Program-made: the position numbers and the translations under genes
Part shown: positions 53,512 through 62,461 of the stretch, in pieces
How positions within the stretch are numbered: the stretch's first letter is position 1
Layout of the letters: the number at the start of each line of letters is the position of its first letter
Notes under the pieces: generated by a model
Databases searched by the model: none
What the model was told of the DNA's origin: nothing
The model's input: only the letters and a program-made list of their open reading frames with translations
NCBI RefSeq assembly: GCF_009193255.1
Contig: NZ_WACG01000008.1
Span: forward strand, 1-64,000
Direction: 5' to 3'
Length of the DNA: 64,000 bases
Origin: Arthrobacter koreensis
GTDB lineage: Bacteria; Actinomycetota; Actinomycetes; Actinomycetales; Micrococcaceae

Positions 53512-53584
53512 TGTTGTGTTTCTCCGGTTTCGCTAAGGGTCTGGCGCCTGGATTCCGAGCCTACCCGGCAGGGCGGCAAAAGTT

Positions 53585-53602
53585 ATCAAATAGGCATCAA
53601 AT
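53585..53602. promoter_or_regulatory. direct repeats in the divergent ureohydrolase/monooxygenase promoter region
   Basis: ATCAAAT at 53585-53591 and again at 53596-53602, an 11-bp period that places both on one face of the helix, inside an unusually AT-rich stretch. They lie about 75-90 bp upstream of the ureohydrolase start and may bind an activator or repressor. Confidence 0.4.
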
Positions 53603-53657
53603 GTTTATCGGAAGGCTAAAGTGGAACAGCCGTCGGCGTCAAGACTAGGCTGTGACT

Positions 53658-55358
53658 ATGGCGGACCGGGTTTCCTATGCGAACAATGATGGAATGAACT
53701 ACGACGTCGATGTCCTGATCGTGGGTGCCGGACCCACCGGGCTGGCCCTCGCGGCCCAGCTCGCCGGTTATGGAACGAGCTTCAGGATCATCGACCGCAG
53801 GCAGGGTCCCTCGACCCAGTCCCGGGCGCTGGCCGTGCAGCCGCGCACGCTGGAGGCGCTGCGGCCCTTCGGGATCAGCGCGGAGATGGCGCGGGGCGGA
53901 ACCCCGGCACACCAGCTGCACCTCCACCTGCCGGACGAAACGGTCCAGATTGGCCTCTTCGACATCGGAATCGAAGACTCGGCCCACCAGCAGCTGCTCT
54001 TCCTGCCCCAGTCTGAGACCGAGCGGATCCTCCTGAACTACCTCGGTGCCCGCGGCATCCGCGTTGAGCGCGGAGCCGAGCTCCTGGGACTCGAACGCCT
54101 GGACCCGGAGGACCCCTTCGCCGGCATGGAAGCCCGCGTCCAGCGGCAGGACCGCGGCATTGACCGGATCCGTGCGCGCTACGTGGTGGGTGCCGACGGC
54201 GCCGAAAGCACCGTGCGCCGCCGCGCCGGCATGGATTTCCGCGGTTCCGGCTACGCAGACACGTTTGTCCTGGCAGACCTCGAGGTCGACGGCGTGGCTC
54301 CCGGCGCAGTGCACGCCTATCCCACCGATGACGGTTTCATGGTGCTCTTCCCGCTGGGCAACCCGGCGACCTGGCGGATGATCAGCCTCAAGGAACGCGG
54401 GGACAAGAGCGCCGTCACCCTTGAGTACCTTCAGGGCATCGCGGACAAGTTCTCCGGCGGCGGGCTCACCCTGCATGACCCGAAGTGGATCAGCTCCTTC
54501 CGGCTTTCCCACCAGATGGCCGAGTTCTTCCAGTCCGGCTCGGTGTTCCTAGCCGGCGACGCCGCGCACGTCCACTCCCCCGTGGGCGGACAGGGCATGA
54601 ACACCGGCATCCAGGATGCACTGAACCTTGGCTGGAAACTTGCCCTGGGCGCTCGCGGCCTGGCGGCCGACGAACTGATCGACAGCTATGACGCCGAACG
54701 CCGGCCCGTGGCTCGCGGAATCGTCAGCTTCACCGACCGTCTCTTCAAGCTCGCAACCAGCCGCAGCGCCCTGGCAAAGCTGCCCCGCACCAAGCTCCTG
54801 CCCGCACTGGCCCCGTCCCTGGCATCCAGCGAGCGCCTGCGCGCCCGCGCGTTCCGCACGATGTCCCAGCTGGGCATCCATTACCGCGGCAGCACCATGA
54901 CCGCGGCCGGAGCCAACCGCCTGCCTGCCGTACTCGCCTCGGGACCGCGGCCGGGAGACCGGCTGCCGGACGCCGTCGTGCACTACCAGCAGAAGGAACG
55001 GCGGCTGCAGGACCTGGTGTCCGCTCCGGGTTTCCATATCCTCCTCACCGGTCCGGGCTGGCCGGAGGACACCCCGCATCAGCTGCATGCGGCGCTGGCC
55101 GGCCTCGGCCCGCTGCTGAGCGTGCAGCGCCTGGTGGTGGGCAGCACGCTCACGGCCTCCGGCCCGGGCATCATCGAGGACGTCAGCGGGCTGGCGTTCG
55201 AGCGCCTTGGCCTGTCCGCCCGGCGGCCCGAGGTTCTGGTGATCCGCCCGGACGGATACATCGGTTACCGGTCCAACGGAACGGATGTCAACGGTGCCGT
55301 GGCCTATCTTGAACGGCTTACCGGCTCAGGCGCACGGTCTTCACTTCAAACGGCCTAA
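53658..55358 (+). CDS. FAD-dependent aromatic monooxygenase (PheA/TfdB-like)
   Basis: About 566 residues. DVLIVGAGPTGLALAAQLAGYGTSFRIIDRR (FAD), YVVGADGAESTVRR (DG motif), FLAGDAAHVHSPVGGQGMNTGIQDALNLGWKLAL (GD motif), then a thioredoxin-like C-terminal domain ending VLVIRPDGYIGYRSNG, as in phenol-hydroxylase-type flavoproteins. It hydroxylates an aromatic substrate not identifiable here. Starts possible at GTG 53652, ATG 53658 or ATG 53694; no strong ribosome site. Its 3' end overlaps the convergent mannosidase gene by 41 bp. Confidence 0.86.
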   Translation: MADRVSYANNDGMNYDVDVLIVGAGPTGLALAAQLAGYGTSFRIIDRRQGPSTQSRALAVQPRTLEALRPFGISAEMARGGTPAHQLHLHLPDETVQIGLFDIGIEDSAHQQLLFLPQSETERILLNYLGARGIRVERGAELLGLERLDPEDPFAGMEARVQRQDRGIDRIRARYVVGADGAESTVRRRAGMDFRGSGYADTFVLADLEVDGVAPGAVHAYPTDDGFMVLFPLGNPATWRMISLKERGDKSAVTLEYLQGIADKFSGGGLTLHDPKWISSFRLSHQMAEFFQSGSVFLAGDAAHVHSPVGGQGMNTGIQDALNLGWKLALGARGLAADELIDSYDAERRPVARGIVSFTDRLFKLATSRSALAKLPRTKLLPALAPSLASSERLRARAFRTMSQLGIHYRGSTMTAAGANRLPAVLASGPRPGDRLPDAVVHYQQKERRLQDLVSAPGFHILLTGPGWPEDTPHQLHAALAGLGPLLSVQRLVVGSTLTASGPGIIEDVSGLAFERLGLSARRPEVLVIRPDGYIGYRSNGTDVNGAVAYLERLTGSGARSSLQTA

Positions 55359-58317
55359 ACGCCAGCTCCCACCGGCCGTCCTCCCGCCTGGGCAGCTGCG
55401 CGTCCGCTGCCTCCGGGCGTTCCAGCAGGTCCGTCAGGACGGCAGCGCGCGCCGGGAAACCGGCAGTCAGCACGGCGCCGGTGTGCCCTCCGAGGGACTC
55501 GTAGAGCCGCAGCACCACGTCCCCGGAACGGTCATCCGCGAGCTTGACCGTCTCCACCAGCACGCTCCCGGGCGCCAGGACGGCCAGCGGAGCCACGCTT
55601 CCGGCACCGGCCTCGTGGACCGAGCGCAGGGGAAAGTTCAGCCGGTACCCTTCCAGCACCGCTTCGGCCACGGTGGCGTCCGGCCGCAGCGAAAACCGGA
55701 GGCGGTGCACTCCCTGGTCCGCCCCCGGATCCGGAAACAGCGGCGCCCGCAGCAGTGAGGCCCGCAGCAGGGTTCCGGTGCCCGCGTCCCGGGAACCGGT
55801 CCGGGTGATGTCGTAGCCGTGCGTTGAATCGTTGGCCAGGGCCACTCCCCTGCCGTGCTCCCCGGCGTGCACCCAGCGGTGGGCCGGCACCTCGAAGCGC
55901 GCATGGTCCCAGGACGTGTTCTCGTGGGTAGGCCGCTGGATGTGCCCAAACTGGATCTCAGCCGAGGCCCGGTCCGCGAGCACCGCAACCGGGAAGCCGA
56001 GCTTCAGCAGCTTCTGCCGCTCCTGCCAGTCCACGTTGATGTCCAGGTCCAGGGCGCGCCCGTCGGGGCTCACGGAAATCCGTTCCCGCAGTGACGAACT
56101 GCCGAACCCGCAGTCCAGCACCAGGCTGTCCCCGTCCGGGATCAGGTCTCCGCGAAGCGTGAGGGCGCCGGTACGGTCCGCGGCGTCGATGTCCCACGCA
56201 TCCCACTGGTTCGGGGTGTCACGGAAGAGCTGGAACCGGTTCGCTTCTTCGCCCGGGACCACCAGTTCCCGGCCGCTCTCTCCGCGCAGCGAGAGCAGGG
56301 CACCTGTTGGACCAAAGCGTGCGGTGAGGCGGTCCGAGGACAGTTCCCAGCCGCCGTCGTACGCGTTGATCCGAACCGCGGCAGGCTCTGCCGGCCCGGC
56401 ACCGGCACCCATGGCAGGTATCCCCCGCAGCGCCACCGGCGCCGCGTTGAAGACGAGGGTGCCGGTGCCATCCCCAGCCAGGGCCCGCAGGGCCCGGCGC
56501 GTGATCCGCTCCAGCTGCTCCGCGGTTTCCGCATAGGCGCGCTCGGCGTCCTGGTATACCCAGGCGATGGAAGAGCCCGGCAGGATGTCGTGGAACTGTC
56601 CCAGCAGCACCGTTTTCCAGGCCGCTTCAAGCTCCTGATACGGGTAGTCCGTGCCGCAGCGGACCGCAGCGGAGGCCGCCCACAGCTCCGCCTCCTTCAG
56701 CAGAGCCTCGCTGCGCCGGTTGCCGCGCTTGGTCCGGGCCTGGGAAGTGTAGGTGCCGCGGTGGAACTGCAGGTACATTTCCCCGGACCACACGGGCGGT
56801 TGCCCGTAGTCTTCCTCGGCTTGCGTGAAAAACTCCTGCGGGCTGGAAAACCGCACCTGCGGGGACCCTTCCAGCGACGCCGTGCGGTGGGCGGCGGCAA
56901 GCATTTCGCGGGTGGGTCCTCCGCCGCCGTCGCCCCAGCCGAAGGGCACCAGCGAGAGGTTCGTGGCGCCCTTCTCGCGGAACTGCCGCTGGGCCCGGGC
57001 CAGCTCCTGACCGGTCAGCGCGGAGTTGTAGGTGTCAACCGGCGGGAAATGGGTGAAGACCCGGGTTCCGTCGATCCCTTCCCACAGGAACGTGTGGTGC
57101 GGCATGGTGTCGGATTCGTTCCAGCTCAGCTTCTGGGTGAGGAACCACCGTGAACCGGCAGCACGGATGAGCTGCGGGAGCGCTCCCGAGTAGCCGAATG
57201 AATCGGGCAGCCATACGTCCAGCGGTTCAATGCCGAAGGCCTCCAGGAAGAAACCCTTGCCAAAGGTGAACTGGCGCACCAGCGACTCTCCGGAGGGCAG
57301 GTTGGTGTCCGCCTCGACCCACATGCCTCCCGCCGGGACGAACCGTCCCTCCGCGACCCGGGCGGCAACGCGGGCAAACAGTGCCGGATGGTCCTCCTGC
57401 AGCCAGGCGTACTGCTGGGCGGAGGACGCGGTGAAGACGAATTCCGGGTCCTTCTCCATCAGCGCCAGCACGTTGGCGAAGGTGCGGGCCACCTTGCGCC
57501 GGGTCTCGCGCACCGGCCACAGCCAGGCGCTGTCGATGTGCGCGTGCCCGACGGCGTGGACCAGGTGGGCGCTGGCCGCTGCGGGAGCGCTGAGCGCCGG
57601 TTCCAGCAGCGTCCGGGCCGCACTGGCAGTGCCGGAGACATCCTGCGGATCCACGGCGGCAGCCGCCCGTTCCATGGCGCGCAGCAGTTCATGCCGGCGC
57701 GGGGAATCCATGGGCAGTTCATGCATCAGGCCCCAGAGCACGGCGAAGTCCTGGGCCAATTCCCAGACCTGGACGTCCAGCAGCGCAGCGTCCGCCCTGC
57801 GCAGGACGTACAGCGGCTCACTGCCGGCGGTATCCGGGCTCCCGAGCGGCGTGGGCAGGAAGCTGAAGTTGCCAATCACGTTCGGAGTCGCGGCCGCCTC
57901 CACCCAGAGCAGGATGGCGCTGCCGGGCTCCTGTTCCAGCGGCACGGCCATGTTGGTCGATTCGAGCGCCTTGAGCACGTTCCCCTCGGCGTCGTAGACC
58001 AGTCCCTCGGCCTGGAAACCGGGCATGTCCGTACTGAAGCCAAGGTCGATCAATGCTTCCGGCAGGAAGCCCGGTGCTGCTGCCGGGACCGTGCCGGTGA
58101 GGCGGAACCAGGTGGTTCCCCAGGGCCTGCCCCAGCGGGTACCCGGGGTAACGGGACGGTAGTCCTGCGCGGTAGCTTCCGCGAAGGACACCGGTTCCGC
58201 CGGGGCGTCCCAGGCTGCGGGGTGAAGCGGTTCAGGCGCGGTCCAAAGATGCGGGGGCAGCCGCTGGGCGAGGAAACGGGCAAGACGGCGTTCGGTGAGT
58301 TCACGGTCCGGATGCAT
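55318..58317 (-). CDS. GH38 alpha-mannosidase
   Basis: 999 residues, the usual size. The catalytic domain shows HAVGHAHIDSAWLWPVRETRRKVARTF (zinc site HxHxD-AWLW) and LPDSFGYSGALPQLIRAAGSRWFLTQKLSWNESD (nucleophile Asp in LPDSFG). The C-terminal beta domains end VKTVRLSR. No signal peptide is seen, so it is probably cytoplasmic and acts on imported mannosides. An XRE-cupin regulator lies 41 bp upstream on the same strand and could be cotranscribed. Confidence 0.91.
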   Translation of the reverse strand: MHPDRELTERRLARFLAQRLPPHLWTAPEPLHPAAWDAPAEPVSFAEATAQDYRPVTPGTRWGRPWGTTWFRLTGTVPAAAPGFLPEALIDLGFSTDMPGFQAEGLVYDAEGNVLKALESTNMAVPLEQEPGSAILLWVEAAATPNVIGNFSFLPTPLGSPDTAGSEPLYVLRRADAALLDVQVWELAQDFAVLWGLMHELPMDSPRRHELLRAMERAAAAVDPQDVSGTASAARTLLEPALSAPAAASAHLVHAVGHAHIDSAWLWPVRETRRKVARTFANVLALMEKDPEFVFTASSAQQYAWLQEDHPALFARVAARVAEGRFVPAGGMWVEADTNLPSGESLVRQFTFGKGFFLEAFGIEPLDVWLPDSFGYSGALPQLIRAAGSRWFLTQKLSWNESDTMPHHTFLWEGIDGTRVFTHFPPVDTYNSALTGQELARAQRQFREKGATNLSLVPFGWGDGGGGPTREMLAAAHRTASLEGSPQVRFSSPQEFFTQAEEDYGQPPVWSGEMYLQFHRGTYTSQARTKRGNRRSEALLKEAELWAASAAVRCGTDYPYQELEAAWKTVLLGQFHDILPGSSIAWVYQDAERAYAETAEQLERITRRALRALAGDGTGTLVFNAAPVALRGIPAMGAGAGPAEPAAVRINAYDGGWELSSDRLTARFGPTGALLSLRGESGRELVVPGEEANRFQLFRDTPNQWDAWDIDAADRTGALTLRGDLIPDGDSLVLDCGFGSSSLRERISVSPDGRALDLDINVDWQERQKLLKLGFPVAVLADRASAEIQFGHIQRPTHENTSWDHARFEVPAHRWVHAGEHGRGVALANDSTHGYDITRTGSRDAGTGTLLRASLLRAPLFPDPGADQGVHRLRFSLRPDATVAEAVLEGYRLNFPLRSVHEAGAGSVAPLAVLAPGSVLVETVKLADDRSGDVVLRLYESLGGHTGAVLTAGFPARAAVLTDLLERPEAADAQLPRREDGRWELAFRPFEVKTVRLSR

Positions 58318-58358
58318 GCGCCCACTGTGCGCGCCGCACTGCCCGGTTGGGAAGGGGA

Positions 58359-58937
58359 CTAGGCGGAGCCGGGGCTGACCAGGGTCCAGATGACGACGGC
58401 AGAGGCATCGGGGTCCGGGTTGCGCCAGGAATGCGGCTCCTTGCCCGGGAAGGTCACGGTGTCCCCGGCCGTGAGGCTCATGGTTTCGGCGGTGAAGATC
58501 AGCTCCAGCCGGCCTTCGGCGACGTGCAGCACTTCAACGTCGCAGTCAACGGAGTACAGGTCGGCCTCGCCGGTGCCCCCCGGGACGATCTCCGAGCGGA
58601 TGACCTGGACGCGGCGTTCAGTGCGCGGGGTGACCAGCCGCTCGTTGATGCCGTTGCCGCCCAGGTTAATGCCGGGCGCCTCGGGCCAGCGGACCAGCGT
58701 GGTCTGCGGCGGCAGGAACAGGTCCCCGATGGAGATGGAGAGCACCTGGCAGAGCGTCACCAGCGAAGCCACCGAGGGAGAGGTGAGGTCCCGTTCCACC
58801 CGGCTCAGGAACCCCTTGGTGAGCCCGGTGGAGTCGGCTACCTGCTCAATGGTCAGGTGGCGCGCCTGGCGTGCGGCACGGATCCGGGAACCGATGGCAA
58901 TCGGCGCATTGCTTGGTTCGACAGACAGAGCCTTCAT
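58359..58937 (-). CDS. XRE-family regulator with cupin domain
   Basis: 192 residues. N-terminal HTH_3 (IGSRIRAARQARHLTIEQVADSTGLTKGFLSRVERDLTSPSVASLVTLCQVLSISIGDLF) and C-terminal cupin_2 barrel (VDCDVEVLHVAEGRLELIF...LTAGDTVTFPGKEPHSWRNPD). Such regulators often control amine, amino acid or polyamine catabolism, so the ureohydrolase operon 5 kb away is a candidate target as well as the adjacent mannosidase gene. The 225-bp region upstream holds AAACAATAGTTT at 59096-59107 and little else. Confidence 0.88.
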   Translation of the reverse strand: MKALSVEPSNAPIAIGSRIRAARQARHLTIEQVADSTGLTKGFLSRVERDLTSPSVASLVTLCQVLSISIGDLFLPPQTTLVRWPEAPGINLGGNGINERLVTPRTERRVQVIRSEIVPGGTGEADLYSVDCDVEVLHVAEGRLELIFTAETMSLTAGDTVTFPGKEPHSWRNPDPDASAVVIWTLVSPGSA

Positions 58938-59162
58938 GCGGGCAGCCGTCCTTTCGTTCCCCTAGTTGTTCCTGCGGTCCGGTCCTGCCGGGGAAGTCCG
59001 GAAGGCGTCGCCTGCGCCGCGGCCGCTATGGTGGAGGCCGGTGCTGCATGTTTCACACTAATTGACCCGTGCCTTCGGCGCCCATTAGCTTGGGTAAACA
59101 ATAGTTTCGTGACCTACAACGCCGGCAGCGCCGGCTCCCAGTACCGCACCGGGTCCGGACGG

Positions 59163-60365
59163 TTAATCCCCTGCCCGTCCGGCCCCGGTGCTTCCAAGTT
59201 CCGCCGGGTGGTCTGCTGAATCCGCGTCCTGATCGGGGGACGCAACCTCCGCCACTTCCTGGGGGTCGCCCGTATCTTCGCCGATCCAGACCTTGATGAC
59301 GGCCCAGCCGACGGCGGCTAGCGGCACCGAGAGGATCGCGCCGATGATGCCGGCGAGGATGGTGCCGGCAGTCAGCGCGAGCAGGATGACGAGGGCATGG
59401 ATGCTCAGGGTCCGGCCCATGACCACCGGCTGCAGGAAGTTCCCCTCGAGCTGGTTCACGGCAATGATCACGATGACCACGATCAGGGCCACGAGCGGCC
59501 CGTTTGCCACGAGGGCAATCAGCGCGGCGAGGGTGCCGGCAGCGGTGGCGCCGACCAGCGGGATGAAGGATCCAACGAACACGATCACGGACAGCGGCAG
59601 CGCCAGCGGCACCCCGAGGATGAACAGTGCCGCACCGATGCAGATAGCGTCCACGGCGGCAACGATCGCCGTGCCGCGGACATAGCCGCCCAGCACCTCC
59701 ATGCTGCGGGCGCCGGCAAGCGCGGCTTTCTCCCGGCGCTCCCCGCGGAACCAGCGCAGGATGAAGGCCCAGATCTTGTCCCCGTCCTTCAGGAAGAAGA
59801 ACAGGACAACAGCCATGAGGACAAACCCGGTGGCGAAGGATCCGGCGGCAGAAAGTCCGGCGATCGCGCCGCTGCCCGCGGTTGAGGATGTCGCGAAGTC
59901 CAGGACAGCGTCCCGGGCATCGGAAATGGCCGAGTCGTCCAGGGCCAGGGGGCTGTCCTGGACCATCGAGTACAGCTCGTCAAAGCCCGCTGCGGCCTGG
60001 TCCACCAGCTTGGACCACTCGCTGCGCACCGCGAACACGATTCCGGTGACGAGCCCGCCGAAGACGGCCAGGAGCAGCAGGAAGGACGTGCCGGTGGCCA
60101 GTGCTCCCGGCCAGCCCTTACGGCGCAGCCAGTTCACGAACGGTGCAATGGCGGCGGCGAGAATCAGGGCGAGCAGCAGCGGAATGACCACCAGGGTCAC
60201 CCGGGTCAGGCCGTAGACCGCCACGCCCACCAGCAGCAGGACCAGCAGCAGCTGGGCCGAGCGCAGCGCGGCATGGCCCAGGCCGTCGTTCCAGTAGCCT
60301 GCCAGCTGCTTCGGCTCGCTTTGTACCTCGGACTTGTTCGGAGTGGAGCCGGGCTGGCTGTCCAT
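59163..60365 (-). CDS. AI-2E-family (PerM-like) membrane protein
   Basis: 400 residues. Repeated hydrophobic segments with LILAAAIAPFVNWLRRKGWPGALATG, VLFFFLKDGDKIWAFILRWF and QLEGNFLQPVVMGRTLSIHALVILLALTAGTILAGIIGAILSVPLAA, hallmarks of the AI-2E/PerM (UPF0118) family. Roles proposed for the family range from autoinducer-2 export to Na+/H+ antiport. The acidic C-terminus is probably cytoplasmic. It follows the acyl-CoA ligase by 13 bp on the same strand. Confidence 0.89.
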   Translation of the reverse strand: MDSQPGSTPNKSEVQSEPKQLAGYWNDGLGHAALRSAQLLLVLLLVGVAVYGLTRVTLVVIPLLLALILAAAIAPFVNWLRRKGWPGALATGTSFLLLLAVFGGLVTGIVFAVRSEWSKLVDQAAAGFDELYSMVQDSPLALDDSAISDARDAVLDFATSSTAGSGAIAGLSAAGSFATGFVLMAVVLFFFLKDGDKIWAFILRWFRGERREKAALAGARSMEVLGGYVRGTAIVAAVDAICIGAALFILGVPLALPLSVIVFVGSFIPLVGATAAGTLAALIALVANGPLVALIVVIVIIAVNQLEGNFLQPVVMGRTLSIHALVILLALTAGTILAGIIGAILSVPLAAVGWAVIKVWIGEDTGDPQEVAEVASPDQDADSADHPAELGSTGAGRAGD

Positions 60366-60378
60366 GGTTTTCCCCCGT

Positions 60379-62130
60379 CTAGGTTGTGGGTCCGGCCTCG
60401 TGGCCGGTTCCCTTTGGCTGCAGCGACTCTTTGACGTGGCGCCGGAGCACCTTGCCGATCAGGGACCTGGGCAGGTCCGGGATCTGCACAATGCGGCGGG
60501 GCACCTTGTAGGCTGCCAGTTCCGCCCGCACAAAGGAACGCAGTTCATCGGCGTCGAATTCCGCGTTGGGCCGGGCGACGACGGCGGCTACCACGTCTTC
60601 TCCGCCGCCGGTGCGGGTCAGGCCCACAACGGCAGCCTCGGCAACGGCCGGGTGGCGCTTCAGGGCTTCCTCGACCTCGGAGGGTGAGACGTTGAAGCCT
60701 CCGGTGATGATCAGTTCCTTGATCCGGTCCCGGATGGTGACAAAGTCGTCGTCGTCCACCGAGACGATGTCCCCGGTACGGAACCAGCCGCCGTCGAGCA
60801 GCGCTGCCCGGGTCTCGGCCGGTTTGTTCCAGTAACCCTGGAAAACCTGCGGTCCGCGGATCAGCAGTTCTCCGGCTTCACCGCGGTGGCGTTCCTTCGT
60901 GGGATCTTCCGGGTCCACTACCTTGATGTCCGTCAGCGGGAAGGGAACGCCCACGGTGCCGGCCTTGCGCGTTGGTCCCATGGGATTGCCGAGGGCCACC
61001 GGCGAGGTTTCCGTCAGGCCGTACCCCTCGATCAGGTAGCCTCCGGTTGCCTTCTCCCAGGCGTCCACCGTGGCAGCGGGGAGGTTCATGGCTCCGGAGA
61101 TGGCGAAGCGGACGCCTTTGAGGGAAATGCCCTGCTCCTGCGCACCGGCCACAATGCGGTCGTAGATCGGCGGCACCGCGGGGAGGAAGGTTGGCGGGGT
61201 CTTCTTCGCCGCTTTGAGGACCATGTCCACGTCGAACTTGGGGAACAGGACCAGCTTGGCGCCGATGCTCATGGCGAAAGTGAGGCTCAGGGTCAGACCG
61301 TAGGCATGGAACATGGGCAGGACGCCGTAGACGGTCTCCTTGCCCATCCGGATCCCGGGAATCCAGGCCCGGCCCTGCGCGGCGTTCGCCATGAGGTTGG
61401 CGTGGGTGAGCATAGCGCCCTTGGGAGCCGCCGTGGTTCCGGAGGTGTACTGGATGGCAGCGAGGTCCTCCGCCCGGGGGTGCGGAGAGCGGCGCGGCAG
61501 CGGCCGGTTATCCAGCAGTTCCTTCCACTCAAGGACCCGCCTGCCGGCGCTGCGGGGCTTCTTGTCCGGAGCCAGGGCGCTGCGGCTGCGGCGGGCAGCG
61601 GGAAGGGGGAGCTTCAGGAGCAGCCGGGTAGTGCGCGGCATGGCGCTGATCAGGTCCACGGACACGATAGTCCGGACCGGAATATCTGCGGGCAGGGACT
61701 GGATCCGGTCCGCCACCTTGTCCCAGACGATGGCCACGGTTGCTCCATGGTCCTCGAACTGGTGGCGCAGTTCGCGGTCGGTGTAGAGCGGATTGTGCTC
61801 CACCACCACCGCGCCCAGGCGCAGGACGGCGTAGAAGGCAACCACGTGCTGCGGCGCGTTGGGCAGGACCAGCGCAACGCGGTCTCCGGGGCCGACGCCG
61901 AGGCGCTTGAGCCCCGCTGCGGCGCGCCGGATCTGCTCCCCCATGTCGCGGTAGCTGGTGGTGGCGCCGAAGAACTGCAGGGCCGGCTTGGAGCCGTACC
62001 TGCTGACGGATTCCTCCACCATGTCCACCAGCGAGCCCTTGGGCAGCTTGAGGTCCTGCGGCACGCCGTCGGCGTAGTGGCGGGTCCACGGCCGGTGAAA
62101 GTCAGGGAATCCCTTGGAAGCTCTACTCAC
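60379..62130 (-). CDS. long-chain fatty acid-CoA ligase
   Basis: About 583 residues. AMP-binding motifs: IQYTSGTTAAPKGAMLTHANLMANA (P-loop), IEGYGLTETSPVALGNP, GWFRTGDIVSVDDDDFVTIRDRIKELIITGGFNVSPSEVEEAL and the C-terminal PRSLIGKVLRR catalytic lysine region. It activates fatty acids with ATP and CoA. Likely GTG start at 62130 (VSRASKGFPDF); ATG 62169 is upstream but within non-conserved sequence. It is cotranscribed with the AI-2E gene. Confidence 0.9.
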   Translation of the reverse strand: MSRASKGFPDFHRPWTRHYADGVPQDLKLPKGSLVDMVEESVSRYGSKPALQFFGATTSYRDMGEQIRRAAAGLKRLGVGPGDRVALVLPNAPQHVVAFYAVLRLGAVVVEHNPLYTDRELRHQFEDHGATVAIVWDKVADRIQSLPADIPVRTIVSVDLISAMPRTTRLLLKLPLPAARRSRSALAPDKKPRSAGRRVLEWKELLDNRPLPRRSPHPRAEDLAAIQYTSGTTAAPKGAMLTHANLMANAAQGRAWIPGIRMGKETVYGVLPMFHAYGLTLSLTFAMSIGAKLVLFPKFDVDMVLKAAKKTPPTFLPAVPPIYDRIVAGAQEQGISLKGVRFAISGAMNLPAATVDAWEKATGGYLIEGYGLTETSPVALGNPMGPTRKAGTVGVPFPLTDIKVVDPEDPTKERHRGEAGELLIRGPQVFQGYWNKPAETRAALLDGGWFRTGDIVSVDDDDFVTIRDRIKELIITGGFNVSPSEVEEALKRHPAVAEAAVVGLTRTGGGEDVVAAVVARPNAEFDADELRSFVRAELAAYKVPRRIVQIPDLPRSLIGKVLRRHVKESLQPKGTGHEAGPTT

Positions 62131-62232
62131 GGTTTGAACTCTATCCCTTGCTGGACGGGAGCAATGCACCCGGACGGAACGGGGGCCAGCTGCAGTTGGG
62201 GCGCCCTTCCGGGCGGAATCGCTGGCCTGAGC

Positions 62233-62238
62233 TACACT
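62233..62238 (+). promoter_or_regulatory. candidate -10 element for the Mn-riboswitch transcript
   Basis: TACACT, 6 bp before the first base of the riboswitch P1 helix, which would put the transcription start near 62244. No clear -35 box is seen. The stretch 62131-62232 between this and the acyl-CoA ligase start shows nothing else. Confidence 0.4.
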
Positions 62239-62243
62239 TGAAA

Positions 62244-62402
62244 GCTGAAGGGGAGTAGCTCCGGTACACCTCCAATTCTAGGTTCGGCTCCGGCCGCACT
62301 AAAAATTGGAATTCGGACCGAGGCCTGTCGACATACTGGCTGTACATGCAGCCCGGCAGTCCACCCGCGGTGCATGGCACCGGGGCGAGCGAGACCTTCG
62401 GC
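62244..62402 (+). ncRNA. yybP-ykoY manganese riboswitch (aptamer)
   Basis: The invariant pieces of the motif appear in order: GAAGGGGAGTAGCT near 62247-62260, GACATACTGGC near 62330-62340, and GCGAGCGAGACCTTC near 62385-62399. The outer P1 helix can form between GCTGAAGG (62244-62251) and CCTTCGGC (62395-62402), with one G-U pair. This class binds Mn2+ and turns on Mn exporters. It lies 59 nt upstream of the ferritin-like/VIT1 transporter gene, a fitting target. Confidence 0.85.
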
Positions 62403-62446
62403 CAGACGTAGAAGCTGGCCGGAGCCCTCCCTGTTTGCTCCGGCCA
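62400..62446 (+). promoter_or_regulatory. mutually exclusive hairpins (riboswitch expression platform)
   Basis: Hairpin 1 pairs GGCCAG (62400-62405) with CTGGCC (62415-62420). Hairpin 2 pairs TGGCCGGAG (62416-62424) with CTCCGGCCA (62438-62446). They share 62416-62420, and hairpin 1 also shares bases with the 3' strand of aptamer P1. The CTCC at 62438-62441 is complementary to the ribosome site GGAG at 62453-62456. Confidence 0.6.
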
Positions 62447-62461
62447 TGACCAGGAGCGTGT

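Noticed and set aside
53512-53657. Guanidine (ykkC-type) riboswitch before the ureohydrolase operon
   Set aside because: The region lacks the conserved ykkC sequence blocks; only direct repeats were seen.
55318-55358. 41-bp overlap between FAD monooxygenase and mannosidase genes as a sign of a frame error
   Set aside because: Both C-termini look natural for their families and convergent overlaps of this size are common.
59096-59107. AAACAATAGTTT repeat upstream of the XRE-cupin gene as its operator
   Set aside because: 4-bp arms and 160 bp from the start codon; too weak to call.
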